A stretch of DNA of 64,000 nucleotides from Oscheius onirici. Its lineage: Eukaryota > Nematoda > Chromadorea > Rhabditida > Rhabditidae. Both the position numbers and the translations under genes were made by a program. The stretch covers positions 3,472,001 to 3,536,000 of the forward strand of contig OW051472.1 of NCBI GenBank assembly GCA_932521025.1, given 5' to 3'. Positions 53,165 through 64,000 of the stretch are shown here, in pieces (the first letter of the stretch is position 1; every line of letters begins with the position of its first letter). The notes beneath the pieces are model-generated. The model ran no database searches and was not told the origin of the DNA. It was given only the letters and a program-made list of their open reading frames with translations.

Positions 53165-54835
53165 TCAAGTTCCCAGACTTTGTTAGTGCCAAAGACAACG
53201 CTCTTTGACTTGTCAAGCACAAGTTGACAAGACTTGACAAGTCGCGCTTCAGACTTCCACTCCAGTTGGATGCTCGCGTGTGCTGCTGCTACCTCGTCTC
53301 CTCGTCTGCTCTTTCATTTACACCTTGTCAATTCTTTTCGTCTACCTTACCAGGTCATGTTTCTCTTCAATTTCTATCACTTTCGCATCTTACTTTCTTT
53401 GAATTAGCTGATGACTATAACTCTTTTCCAAGTACCTGGACCAGAGCTTAGTTTTTCCCCGAGTTCTGACACTTATGACTCTTGCTCGAGGGCCGAACGG
53501 GTTTCGGTAAGTCTCTCTTCGGACTGACTAGCAAATCGAGATAGGAGAATGGTGTCCTCGTGCAAGGAATCGAGTGAAGAGTCCCTTCCAATTTGCTCCT
53601 CTACGTTTAATTGGTTGTGAAAAGACTGCTACACTGTTCTTTTCAGACTCGCTGGTGGATCTACCAATTTGCCTCGTCGGATAGTGGACAATGACGATTC
53701 CGGCTGCTCTGATTCGCTATGTTTTTCCCTTACAATGGAAAGATTCTGGACTGACGGAAACAAGTCTACAGATGTAGTATACGGTGCTAAAAAGTCTTGA
53801 AGGATGCTCACGATCGGACGACATAGATTTAAAATACTACCGGATTCACTTACCACTGCCAGCCAGTCGAGAGAACGAGGCAGTTGAAATTGCTTGAAAT
53901 TTTGGTGAAATGCTTGCTTGAAATTTTGGAACGGAAAGGGTCATTTTCATACCATCTATCGTTTGACGAATCGGATAATCTTGACTTGTCTTGACCCGTT
54001 TCGCCCTGTCTCGACATGTCAAATTCGATGAAAATTATGACCAGAATTTGAAGACGACTCATGCCCGATTCTTGAGAGCAGCTTGGCAGGAATAGGTTCC
54101 GCTTCTATTTGAAACATCCGTGAATTCGAAACATTCGTCTATTCGAAACATTCGCTATTCAGAGAGCATGGTCGGATTCACCAGTCTGGCTTTCCATTTC
54201 CTCTGACATTCTGGATTACTTCCATTACTAACATTTCCTATGTCATCGAGTGTTTCCTATGAGTTTTGTTTCCATTTCCTATGTCATTTTCTATGAGCGA
54301 ACATTTCCTCTGACATTCCGGATTAATTCCATGTAACGGTGTCCTTTTCCTTTCCTATGGCATCTTTCTTGACTGTCACTCGATGACATAGGAGATACTT
54401 CTGACAGACGAAACATGTTAGTTTTTTTCGCATCAGCGCCGTCCGGTTGTGAGCATCTTTCAAGTCTTGTTCAGCACGGCATAAGCGTCTCCACAATGTT
54501 TTCTATTCTTCCAGCTCGACATAGCACATCGAGTGGCTCAGAAAATGTTCGAAAAAAACATTACCCAACTAATCAGAAGAAGGGGAGCAAATTTGGAGGG
54601 GACTGCCCACTCGCTTTTTCGCACCCGGACTCCCGACTCCTATACCAAAGTGATAGAAATTGTGAAGAAACATGACCTGGTAAAGGAGTGACGAGACAAG
54701 ATAGAGCAGACGAGGTAGCAGCAGCACACGCTAGCATACAACTGAACTGGAAGTCTGATTCGAGACTTGTCAATTTATACCTCACAAATTAATGGGTTTT
54801 AGATTTTGACGCTAACAAAGTCTGGAAACTTGAAA
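53165..54835. mobile_element. Long-inverted-arm transposon, copy 2 (no nested MITE)
   Basis: The outer ends read CAAGTTCCCAGACTTTGTTA at the left and the reverse complement of CAAGTTTCCAGACTTTGTTA at the right, so this copy defines the termini of the family. The left arm, to about 53690, repeats 40555-41060; the right arm is shorter and more diverged. The middle (54100-54400) contains loosely repeated units of ATTTCCTATGTCAT. No coding frame was seen. In the inverted sense it lines up with copy 1 on both sides of that copy's MITE. Confidence 0.85.
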
Positions 54836-55210
54836 ATTCTCACGGCAATGAAGTCATAATGAGAAAGCCATCTAGCGCTTGTGTGACTTCTCTTCCCTTA
54901 TAGATCTCTCAACAGGATTGCCAGTCAAGGGACACTTCGACGAAGAACGGATTATTCCTGGGGATGCTCGACAAAATTCTTTTTATCCGTGCTAGCATTC
55001 ATGGTCTATGTCTCCAATAATCTGAAGAAAGAAATGTACATGTTCTACTATGTTTGTGTGGCAAAGGACGTCCTCATCTCTTCTCCGAAATATTTCTTGG
55101 AAGATTTATTAGAACAAAATAAAACGTGTAACAAGAAGAAGGGAAACATGCACGTCACAGATGATCGCGTCAGTTGGAAGCCTCGTCACTAGAAGTTACT
55201 TTAGACGAGC
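54836..55210. other. Intergenic; no gene seen
   Basis: About 375 bp. The short ORF at 54989-55192 has no recognisable family resemblance. Confidence 0.4.
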
Positions 55211-56388
55211 TCATAATAAAACGTACGTTTTAACAGCAGCAGGGCGCATATTGTATTTGCGCATTCCGTAGAAATTCCGAACAGCTCCGACCATCAAAGT
55301 CTTCCTGACCAGCTGAACAAAGATTGTTATTTCGGGACCTGCAATATGAACAGAAGTCTCGAAACGAATCGAAAACGGACTGGTAAGATCGACCTTTGCG
55401 GTGGGAGCCATGGCGAGAACGGCATCGTTGAGCATCTTCAGTACTGTGTCTTTCTTCAGACTGTCGTTATTTCGAGCCTTGAATTCCATTGAATAACGAG
55501 GAAAAGTGTCGTCTTCTTTCTTCACGAGATGATCCGAGACGCACTACAGCTTTTTAGATGTTTCCAGTAACACAAATGGTACCTTTGCTATCATGGACGA
55601 GAGCTTTTTCAAATCGAATTCGGCTGTCTGTTCCACCGGAAGAACTCGCTGCAGATAACGACATCGCGGAGCGTTCTGAGCCAGACTGACTAACTTTTCA
55701 GACAGATCGACCACATTGACATCTAAGAGCGAATAGATTGCTATAAAAGAAGTAAGAAACCTTTAACAGTAACGAAGAGACACTTGTTGACACCAGTTGG
55801 CCGTTGACGGCATCTTCTAGCTTTGGATTTTTGATCCCTGGCTTCGGTACAAGCCTTTTTGATGGAGTCTGCTATGTCTTCTTCACCACTTCCAGATGGT
55901 GTTCTGTTTCCTGAAATTAGCAAATGTCAAACAGATGCTTTTGGAAGTCACAAAATCGAAACTATAAGATTCTTAGTTCAAAATTGGTCAGCAATTTCCT
56001 AAGCTCAAGGAACACGCACACTGACCAAGTTAGTCGCTTCAAACAAACAAGTGTAGAAAACAAATGCATTGTGACTTTTTCAACACATCATGTCCAGATA
56101 CATTCATCAAAAACAGACGAATACAACCTAATCGACTCGACGAACAAAGCGCTCACAACCAATTTGAATATGCAAAAACATACTGTGTCCAGGTGGTTTT
56201 CCCAATATTTCGTCGATTAGATTATAAGCTTCGGCAAGAGCCCGCTTCTCTTGTCCTTCACACGTGATGAACAGCCCACTGATTCCGCCTTCGACGGATT
56301 TTTGTTTAGTGCTGAAATTTGACACTATACCATAAAAAAGAAAGGCTTACTGATTATTCCAAGCATGCTTTCGTTTGCGATCAGTCAT
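55211..56388 (-). CDS. thumpd1: THUMP-domain tRNA acetylation adaptor (THUMPD1/Tan1)
   Basis: The start at 56388 (MTDRKRKHAWNN) lies two bases after a TTTCCAG acceptor. The next exon reads GGISGLFITCEGQEKRALAE and AYNLIDEILG, the conserved THUMPD1 start. A low-complexity part follows (RTPSGSGEEDIADSI), then QRVLPVEQTAEFDLKKLSSM and FPRYSMEFKARNND, AKVDLTSPFSIRFETSVHIA and FYGMRKYN, with TGA at 55213-55211. THUMPD1 (yeast Tan1) binds tRNA through the THUMP domain and guides the acetyltransferase NAT10/Kre33 to make N4-acetylcytidine at position 12 of tRNA-Ser and tRNA-Leu. The VDLT and FRKYN-like motifs are diagnostic. About six exons; the length, about 270 residues, is a little short of the human one. 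It lies 405 bp downstream of the USP gene on the same strand. Confidence 0.88.
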
Positions 56389-56793
56389 TACTGGAAATAT
56401 AGTTGCATTACACCAAAACTAGCCGTAAAAGTAACGTTAAGGAAATCCTCGGGAGAAACATTATCAGCAAACGAATGAAATGTTTATACAGTTATTTACA
56501 GCTTTTTTCGACTAAAGCTTAAAAGAAGAAACACCTGTACTACACAGCAACCCACATTTTCCTCGTAAAAAAATAATTTAGGGGAGAAAGGGAAGGAGCC
56601 TACGATAGGAATATGACCGGTATTTGATTTCCCTGGGCAAGATATTTGGGAAGAAAACAGGTATGATACAAACATAAATGACCCACACGACGACACGTTT
56701 TGTCAGACAGATCAACAGGAAGGAACCGGCATGGAAATAAGACGGATGGGGCTAAATACTGGGTGATATGTGTGGGGATATTCTATTGTAAGA

Positions 56794-59700
56794 TTATGCT
56801 TGACTATCATCTGGATATGACGGAGGCGGCTGCATCGGCTTAGGGTTGAAATCGCCAGCACTGGTACTTGAATTAAGCAAATTCAATAACATACGGTCAG
56901 GATCTTCTTCTGAAAATCGATCTGCTTTTGAATACAAAACAAACAACATACCGCCATTGTCGCTAAGACGCGATTTCTTCGGCTCAGCCGGCTCGGTTGG
57001 AGGGTCAAAGTCCTCTTGAATATGAGTACGCTTTTCAGCGAGCATGGGAGTCGTCACAGAACTTCTAGAAGCGGCTGTACTCAGTGTCAAGTCCAATGGC
57101 TGCTCGTCGCCGCTCTCTGTCACGTCTTCGTCCATGTCCATCGCTTGATTCTGAATGCGACCTGTGCATATTTAGAGGAAAAGTCCTACCTCTGAATAGT
57201 CACTGCCTTCTTCATCCGAGACATTCTCATCGTCGTCTCTACAGATTATTATGATGCGCTGCAATGATTCAGCTTGCTCCGCGTACATTCGACGTTCCTC
57301 AACTGACAACGAAGGTATTGTGCGCAGATTCTCCTTAATCTCAATTACTGCATTTTGAGGAAAAGCTAACCTTTATTTCGTCCCAATACTGTCGGAATTG
57401 GTAGAAGAAATCCGTGATATGTTCGTGTTCCATGAATTCGACAACGTTCGGGTCATCTTCTCGTCCGGAATGAGTGTCGTAAGCTTCGAGAATTATTATC
57501 AGGGCCTCGAGGAAGCGTCTCCTGTTCTCTTGGGACTTCATCAACGGAACACAGGAGAATTTGGTGTCGGGAGAGGATGCTCGGAACAGGTCTCCTTGCA
57601 GATGATATTCTGAACAATTTTGAATCTTTACAAAGAAAAAGGCCACACCTTTCAGGAGCCAAAGAAGAAGTTTGCGACTTTTGTACACAGAGTCCTTCAC
57701 GTTGACGATGGCGTATAGGATGGAAAGAAGCGGTTGGAAATACTCATCGGAAGTGTTTTTGGCCTGAAAGTCATGAATATGTTACTAAACCCAAAAAAAC
57801 TGACATTGATGTATCGGAAAAGAATATTGAGCAGTTTCTGAGTCATGGTCAGATTGTTCCAACAGAGGCAGCAAAGAAGATTTTGATAATTTTCCACTGT
57901 TCCATCTCGGAGATGGGCGACAACAGTCAGATCAAGGTACTTTCTGAAAAAAAAAGCAATACTGTACTCTGTACAAAACCAACAGCATTTTATCTCCGAC
58001 ATTGATGACGAGTGTTATAATCTCTTGGGAATCGAGGCAATCTTCCAAAAGAACTGGGTTATCGACCACGTGATATGGACATTTGTCGAGGGTCTGAAAC
58101 TGCCTCGGCTGAAAACGGAGCGAGAAAAATCCAACCCTAATCGAATCCAGTATGCGTCGTGAAAATAGAGGACGGAAATCGATGGATCCGAATAGAGTGA
58201 GACTGAGCGAGAGCATGTTTCCGAAGATTGGATGTTCCCAGTAGCGATTCAAGTCCAAATAACGGAGACAAGCCGGAAGGAACCCGGCTCTTAGATAGTT
58301 CCCAGCCTAAAAATATTTTTAACAAAGTTTGACGTAAAGTAGATACCAGCTCAGGAGAGTAGGCGATATACAGAAGGTTGGCAAGCTCGTCGCTATTTTC
58401 TTCGCGGAACAGCACGACCAAAGATTCGAGAAGAAGATCAACCACAAACGGGCTTTTGGACCGACGTTTGCTGAGAAGCGTTGTCAGGAACGGCGTGGCA
58501 TCTCAAATTCGTTCATACTTGAAAAATGAAAGCACTACTCACCTGTTTTCAAGTCTGCGATGGTATCTTTCTTCTCCACACACAGCCGAATAAGAGTCAA
58601 CAAACATTTTATGTAAGCGAATTTCTGAAAAATTGATTTGAGAGATAATTATGCTCATTACCGTTTCGTTGATCACATTTCCCAGGTGTGTCAAATAGCT
58701 CCTTGACAGCATCTCATTGAGAACGATATTGTTGATGAACCATATGCGTGAGGATTTTGACTGTAACAGTGTCTCGATCACGGGAAGAATTTCCTCCTTG
58801 TCGAATGTTTTGGACACTTCTCGACGACAAATTGGCGCTGATCGGATTAGTGTGTAGAAAGTGAACATGCTTACAACCTCCATCAGTTTTTTGGACCGGA
58901 ATGGTTCGCTCTGAAAAAGACATAATTTGCATCAACAACAAAGAATCCATACCGCATGACCATAAGTCGAAGCAAGATCGAGCATGAACTCGCAGAATGT
59001 ATAAGAAAACTCGTTCCTCTCGTGCATGACACGGGTGTTCATGTCTCGAACTTTCATCTCCAGCTTCGGCGGGATATAGCGTGGCCGGCTTCCTGGAAAT
59101 GGATATAAGTTCAGAAGCAAAGAGAAAGGCTTACTGAGTGACATAGTGGAGAATCGTTTGTGCAGCCGAGTTACAGGAGATGCGGTGCTACTTCTTCGCG
59201 AGATATCGAGATTCGGAATGTTTGGGTCGACAGTCAGCGGAAGAGAAAGAGGCACTCCGGGAATAGCACTTAGTGTAGTCAGCATAGTCTTGTTGGTTGG
59301 CACTATTGGAGACGTCTAAACTAACATTTAGAACAATCTATAAACGAAACAACCTTCTCGTAAAACAAAACAAAGGCGTTCCACCAGACACGTGCTCTGC
59401 GACGATTGCTGTCCATGCTGCAGTTGGGATCTTCTCCGAACCATTTGTGTTTCACATCTTGTGGATCACACGGGTAAATTGACACTTCCGTGTCGTCGAA
59501 TTTGTGCCATGTATTGTCGCTGGATCGAATGTACGAGAAATAGTGTCCTCCTGTAGCCTGACCAGAATGAACGACGACCCCTTTCAAGCGATAAAGGTAA
59601 ATGTCGCTGTCTTGTGAACCTGAAGGAAAGTAATGTTTTGAGCGGTTGTGTAAGTAGTGGAAGTGTTCGGTTGCTGTGAAAATGCGCAAACGCTGCGAGA

Positions 59701-62700
59701 CCAGTTGATTGAGTCCCGTCACGATTGCAGCTTGTCTCGTAACGGTTTGGTTACACTGCCGTAGACACCTCAGTTCATTCAAATTCCTATCGCTTTTAAA
59801 GGAAGCCTTCGGCTATGCCAAAATGCCAAAACCGCTGCGGGACCATTTGGCATTGGTCCCGTCACGATCTTGCATTTTTTTCATTTTTTGACGCTTTACA
59901 CTCGTTTTATAGTTTTCAAACCATGTTTAATCGATTCCACATCAAATTTTACACCAGTTACGTCTATTCCGATATCAAAATTATTGTGCTTAGGAAAGAA
60001 AAATATAGGAAAGAACAAAAACGCCTTTTTTCGCCTTTTCCTTCCAGTTTTGCTAGATTTTTGTTATCGGAATATACGTATCTGATGTAAAATTTGATGC
60101 CGAATCGATTAAACATGGTTTGGAAACGTAAAAACGTGTGTAAAACGTCGAAAGAGCGAAAATAAAAATTTTGGGATGAGATCGTGTCGGGACCCGCTGC
60201 AATCGTGACAGAACCCGTGCAATTGGTCTTGCAGCGATTTTTCGAAACCGGAGACACGCTTCAAGTTAAAAGGAATGGCTGCCCGGGCCTACCGTAACCC
60301 GACCGAGCCCGGTTTTTTGTGGCAGGACCAACGCTACCGCGGGCGAAATTTTGAATTCAAATTTTGTTTTTTCCAATTTTTAGCTTTTTATGTCCGGATT
60401 TCCGGTTTTTTCTTCCACTATGGTTAGATAGTAGCGAGGTGATCACATTGTTAACAGAAAAGATCATGAAAATTTCGTTTAGTGCTATGAAATGACTTGC
60501 TACGTTTTCAGCCACCTAAAATGACGACAAACGGAATTTTTATGATATTTTTTTGTTAACAATGGGATCACCTCGCTACTATCTACCTATAGTGGAAGAA
60601 AAGATGCAAAAAAACCGGAAATCCGGACAGAAAAAGCTAGGCATGGGCTTGGGCCGAGATTAGGAAAATTTTTAGAAAAAAGGGGTTTTTACCAAAATGT
60701 GCATTTTTTCATCATTTTTAGTGAAAAAGGTCAGCAAAACATAACAATATTACTACCTATTCATCTATTTAGTTTTAAAATACACTGTAATATGACCAAC
60801 TTCATTTTTGGTCTGATCCCGGTCCGATGGCCAAGTCTGGGGAGCGGGCCCTGGTGGGCCGGCCCACGCCCGGCCCGTTCCCATGCCTAGAAAAAGCAAA
60901 ATTTGAAAAACAAACGGCGTTTATTCCGAGAAATCACGACTGGTTCGGCAATATAGCCCTGCAAAAAATCTTTTTTATCATTTTTCGTTCCTTTCACTAC
61001 TATAAACATCGTGGAGCAGTTCTTTAGTGAAAAATCAGGCATTCATCTGAAGAATCGTGAAGATTGACATGCGAAGGAATCACTTTCATTCCAAACGTCC
61101 AAAAACTCTAGAACAGACGCCCTAAGAGCAACGGAAACCGAGTACACTCTGTAGTTCATAGAAAACTGGCGAAAACTACGAGTTTTGCAAAGATTTCGTT
61201 CCCTGAAGAATTATGAAGGACATTTCCACTTTTTTTGAACTTAAGCTCTCAGAAGGGACATTTAGCGTGCGTCTTGAGAAAAACACCAAGAAAAATGCTG
61301 AAAAATGAGAAAGTGTAGTGGAAAAACAGCCGAAAGAATATTTATATTTTGAATTCCCGCCTTGCACGTCCAAAAATGATTCGACACTGAAAAGTTATGT
61401 GTAAAATTATATTTTTGTCAAAACTTGAACCGTTCACTGTGCTCAGACGGTAAGAGATTCAGGTCTCTCATATAGCCTATTAATTCGGCGTAGGGTAGGC
61501 CTACATTTTGGAACCGAGTTTGCCCTATTTCGTTGTATTTTGGAAGTTTTTTTTTTTGATTTAGTTGGCGACCTAATTAAAAAAATAGGGACATACAGTC
61601 TGGCCCGGAGCTTGCATCATCTTTCGAATTCATCGCATCAGTTGTATACGGCTTCATGTCTATTTCGAAGGGAAATTCAAAGTAGTCATTGAATTTGACT
61701 GGCTCGTTTCGCTCCCAGTCGAATTCGAATCTCTTCAGCTGCACAACGAGATTGTCTGGCAGACTCTTGATCGTCATACGTTTTACTGCTCGTACCTGCA
61801 AATCAATTACTTTTCAATACAAAGAAAGTACAAACCTTTTTGTTGCATTCTTCGCAATGATAAGCATTGTCGTTTTCTAGGACATCTCCACGAACAAATT
61901 CGTTCAGCGAATCAACTATGTTATTATGAGACCGAACATCTATTGAAATCGACGTGAATGGCTCTTCTCGCGTGAATCTGAATTCAGTGTGTTTTAGGTC
62001 ATTAAATTTACAACCTGTGTGGACAATCTGTACATATTTTTTCGTCTGCGAATTTTCCTCCAAATATTTTTGTTCCGATCTTCTGGGCGCCAACTTTCTC
62101 CATTCCTTCGTCGATAAGATCCACAACTTTATTGTAGAATTCGTAGGCGTCTTGTTGTTCATGCACATTTACGATTCGCTCGTTCATTTTGAAAATCGTC
62201 CAGAACTCATCAGGAGTGTAGGCTTCCAGCTCCGAGCCGGCAAGATTTGCAAACACAGATTGAAGAGCCGACAGTATCTTGATTTGATAGGAGCCATCTT
62301 CTTTCGGCTCTTCCAGCAGTGCTACGTTTAGAAGAGTATCTCGAAACTCGGGAATCATGTACAGCTGGAAGAAACTCTTACAAAGGAAAGATTGGAAACA
62401 AACTTGCTGCAGAATGGAGTTCATGTAACAGGTGGCTCCTCCATTTTTCAAACCAACATAGTTGCCTGGCATACGAAGAGTCAAATCTGGCTGATAATCC
62501 CACGGAATCAGCGTCTCCCGGTTGTTGTAAAAGAGAGCACAAATCGTTTGGACAACTTTTAAGAAACAATCCGTTGGACTGGCCAGGGTTACGAGAAGTT
62601 TATAGGCCTCCAACTGACTATCTTCGCTTCGGCAAACAGCTACGACTCGCGACGGAAGCATACAACTTGTCGATCTGAAAATACAACTTTGCGTTACAAT

Positions 62701-63400
62701 TTAGAAAATAATATACCGAGGAAAATGGGAGCGGCAAGGACACCCGTGTATGAACCCCCTTGATACCGTCAGATAAACTGTAAACTATACCGAGGAACCG
62801 CTGTGACGCCAACTGATTGTCTGGATGCTTCGTATGTGGTCTGAGATCGCGCCATTCCATTTTCTTTGTGTTGACTGTCGTACAGTTCTTTGCTCGACGG
62901 AATCAGGAATTTGTAAAGCAGCCTCTGGATCAGATCTTGGCCGGCCGGCAGTCCCACTTCTTCTTTGACTTGGTCTGTCTGACGAGACAGCAGAACCGTG
63001 GCCAGTTTCAAACGGCCGGACAGCACATGTTGGTTGCCATAGACAGACATAGTGGCTTCTGTTTCCATCTAAATTTCTGGGAGTGAAGAATGAGAAACTT
63101 TTAAACCTGAATGCCAATAAGCCATTGAATTGTGGCACTTGTATATTCAGCTATCCTTTTAAGCGGCCGACTGTGATGTGTATAGAATCTTTCGATCAGG
63201 CTGAAAAACAGATTGATCAAAACGATAATAAAAAAGGTAACCATGTGATGACTTCCCAGAATGTGCTAGTTCCATTTTCCATCTGACTGAACATGTAATC
63301 CACCAAGCCCTCGATGAGATCGTCAGTCTTCAAATGTTTTTCGAGTGCGTAGAAGAGATTCGGAATCAAGTTGCTGTAGTCGTTTCCGCTGTAATTGGAG
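56794..63400 (-). CDS. Ubiquitin-specific protease, USP9X/FAF family (C-terminal half; 5' end outside the window)
   Basis: Partial: the first exon in the window begins at 63400, after an ATGTCAG acceptor, and its upstream exons lie beyond the edge. The Cys box [19 protein letters not shown] (about 62460-62400) contains the catalytic Cys. The fingers carry [17 protein letters not shown] and YHCEECNKK (two CxxC pairs), then [20 protein letters not shown]. The His box is [20 protein letters not shown] with FDDTEVS (about 59470-59580). The order and the long C-terminal extension match USP9X/Drosophila faf. This family deubiquitinates many endocytic and signalling proteins in the cytosol. The C-terminal 100 residues are acidic and disordered. 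The stop is at 56796-56794. The intron inside the catalytic domain (59622-61596, 1,975 bp) is filled with repeats. The call at family level is firm. Confidence 0.93.
59680..60250. mobile_element. Palindromic foldback element A in a USP intron
   Basis: Arms at about 59680-59980 and 60020-60250 are reverse complements: AAACCATGTTTAATCGATTC against GAATCGATTAAACATGGTTT, and the outer GCGAGACCAGTTGATTGAGT against a diverged partner near 60220. The arms are separated by a short loop. No coding frame was seen. Confidence 0.8.
60260..60900. mobile_element. Palindromic foldback element B in a USP intron
   Basis: The core arms 60370-60460 and 60550-60645 are reverse complements: TATGTCCGGATTTCCGGTTT against AAACCGGAAATCCGGACAGA, and ATAGTAGCGAGGTGATC against GATCACCTCGCTACTAT. 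The outer flanks (60280-60330 and 60830-60890) are GC-rich and contain GGGCCG/CCCGGG-type repeats, perhaps part of the same or a nested element. Confidence 0.8.
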
Positions 63401-63452
63401 CTGACATAGACACATTAATCTCTCTACTATTAAATCGCAATAGTGTCTGGAC

Positions 63453-64000
63453 CAGGGTTGGGCGAACATTGAAATTTTCGGCGAACACGAACCGAACATC
63501 CCCTAAATTTTTTGGGCCGAACCGAACATTACCCTTTTTGTTCGCCTGCGAACCGAACACGAGCTGTTCCCCGTTCCAATGTTCATTCGCGAACGAACAT
63601 GCGAACACGAACACAGCTCGAACATTTCACTAATTTTCTCCCAAATCACGGGTTTTTTGTAAGAATCAGTTGTTTGATGATTAACTTAACAAAAAAGAAG
63701 GTTGGTAATAAACTGGAAATGAGTAGGGAATCCAAGGGGCAAAGAAAATTTTTGATGCCTTTGACTGCGACAGCCTATGAGTATTATCATTAGTACTGGA
63801 TAAAATGTTCGTGTTCGTGCCCTTTTGAACTTCCATGTTCGCCCTCGAACACGAACTGTTCGTGTTCGAGGGCGAACACTGAACTGGCGAATGTTCGTGT
63901 TCGCTTGACGAACAAAAAAAGTGAAAATGTTCGTTGTTCGAAGCTCTAACAGAGTTCAAAAGGGCACGAACACGAGCATTTGATCCAGTACTAAAGGCAA
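63453..64000. mobile_element. GTTCG-rich element, hAT-like left end, cut by the window edge
   Basis: It begins CAGGGTTGGGCGAACATTG, similar to the CAGGGGTGGGC start of many hAT transposons. It is full of GAACGAACA/GTTCGTGTTCG repeats in both orientations. An inner inverted pair lies at 63792-63830 and 63954-63992, reading AGTACTGGAT...GTGCCC and its complement. No transposase frame was seen. It lies in the intron upstream of the first USP exon in the window. The far end is not in the window, so the class is tentative. Confidence 0.7.

Noticed and set aside
61436-61510. tRNA-like stretch (a D-arm-like AGACGGTAAGAG)
   Set aside because: No GTTCGAA-type T arm and no pairing acceptor stem could be found at the right distance.
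63453-64000. CRISPR-like array because of repeated GAACGAACA units
   Set aside because: The units are 5-9 bases, unevenly spaced, in both orientations, and the genome is eukaryotic.

Overview
The window is nuclear DNA from an animal and most likely from a nematode. Genes are split by many short introns of about 35-60 bp that start with GT and end in a TTTTCAG-like acceptor. Several start codons lie a few bases after a lone acceptor with no coding exon in front, as expected for spliced-leader trans-splicing. Same-strand genes sit 27-130 bp apart in places, like nematode operons. Large nematode-type families are present: CHK kinase-like, paired UDP-glucuronosyltransferases, an MRP-type ABC transporter, two-domain FKBPs and lineage-specific Cys-rich or membrane proteins. 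I cannot assign a genus.

Layout. 0.7-8.0 kb (+): an NAD(P)-dependent reductase, a long coiled-coil protein and a CHK kinase-like protein. 8.8-15.0 kb (+): an ABCC/MRP transporter, facing an equilibrative nucleoside transporter (15.2-17.3 kb, -). 18.9-20.0 kb (+): a SAYSvFN-domain membrane protein and a small secreted Cys-rich protein. 20.4-26.6 kb (+): a Rab32/38-like GTPase whose 5.4 kb intron holds a complete antisense gene for a protein with about 16 membrane segments. Two further genes follow the Rab at operon-like spacing (26.7-28.4 kb). 28.7-29.5 kb: two small genes that plain ORF calling misses, a Gly/Ala/Cys repeat protein (+) and a two-segment membrane protein (-). 30.1-31.1 kb (-): an ER two-domain FKBP ending in KDEL. 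31.1-34.5 kb: gene-poor, with a C23/(CT)36 microsatellite. 34.6-35.0 kb: a small membrane protein. 35.5-40.4 kb: a decaying family of tandem paralogous units with in-frame stops and frameshifts, and a near-identical 298 bp inverted duplication.

40.5-43.3 kb: a transposon with very long inverted terminal arms, interrupted by a TA-flanked Tc1/mariner-type MITE. A second copy at 53.2-54.8 kb lacks the MITE and so gives the empty site. 43.4-47.4 kb (-): two tandem UGTs, 118 bp apart. 47.8-50.3 kb: a probably frameshifted secreted protein (-) and an SH3-domain protein (+). 51.2-52.8 kb (+): beta-tubulin with Phe167, Glu198 and Phe200. 55.2-56.4 kb (-): THUMPD1/Tan1. 56.8 kb to beyond 63.4 kb (-): the C-terminal half of a USP9X/FAF deubiquitinase. 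One of its introns is packed with foldback repeats, and another repeat element lies just upstream at the window edge.

Most intact genes are housekeeping or detoxification functions: phase I-like reduction, UGT conjugation and MRP export occur together, but nothing shows that they are co-regulated. The most unusual parts are the nested antisense membrane-protein gene, the decaying repeat family, the palindromic transposons and the Gly/Ala/Cys repeat protein. Exon boundaries were read by eye. Gene ends are firmer than internal junctions.
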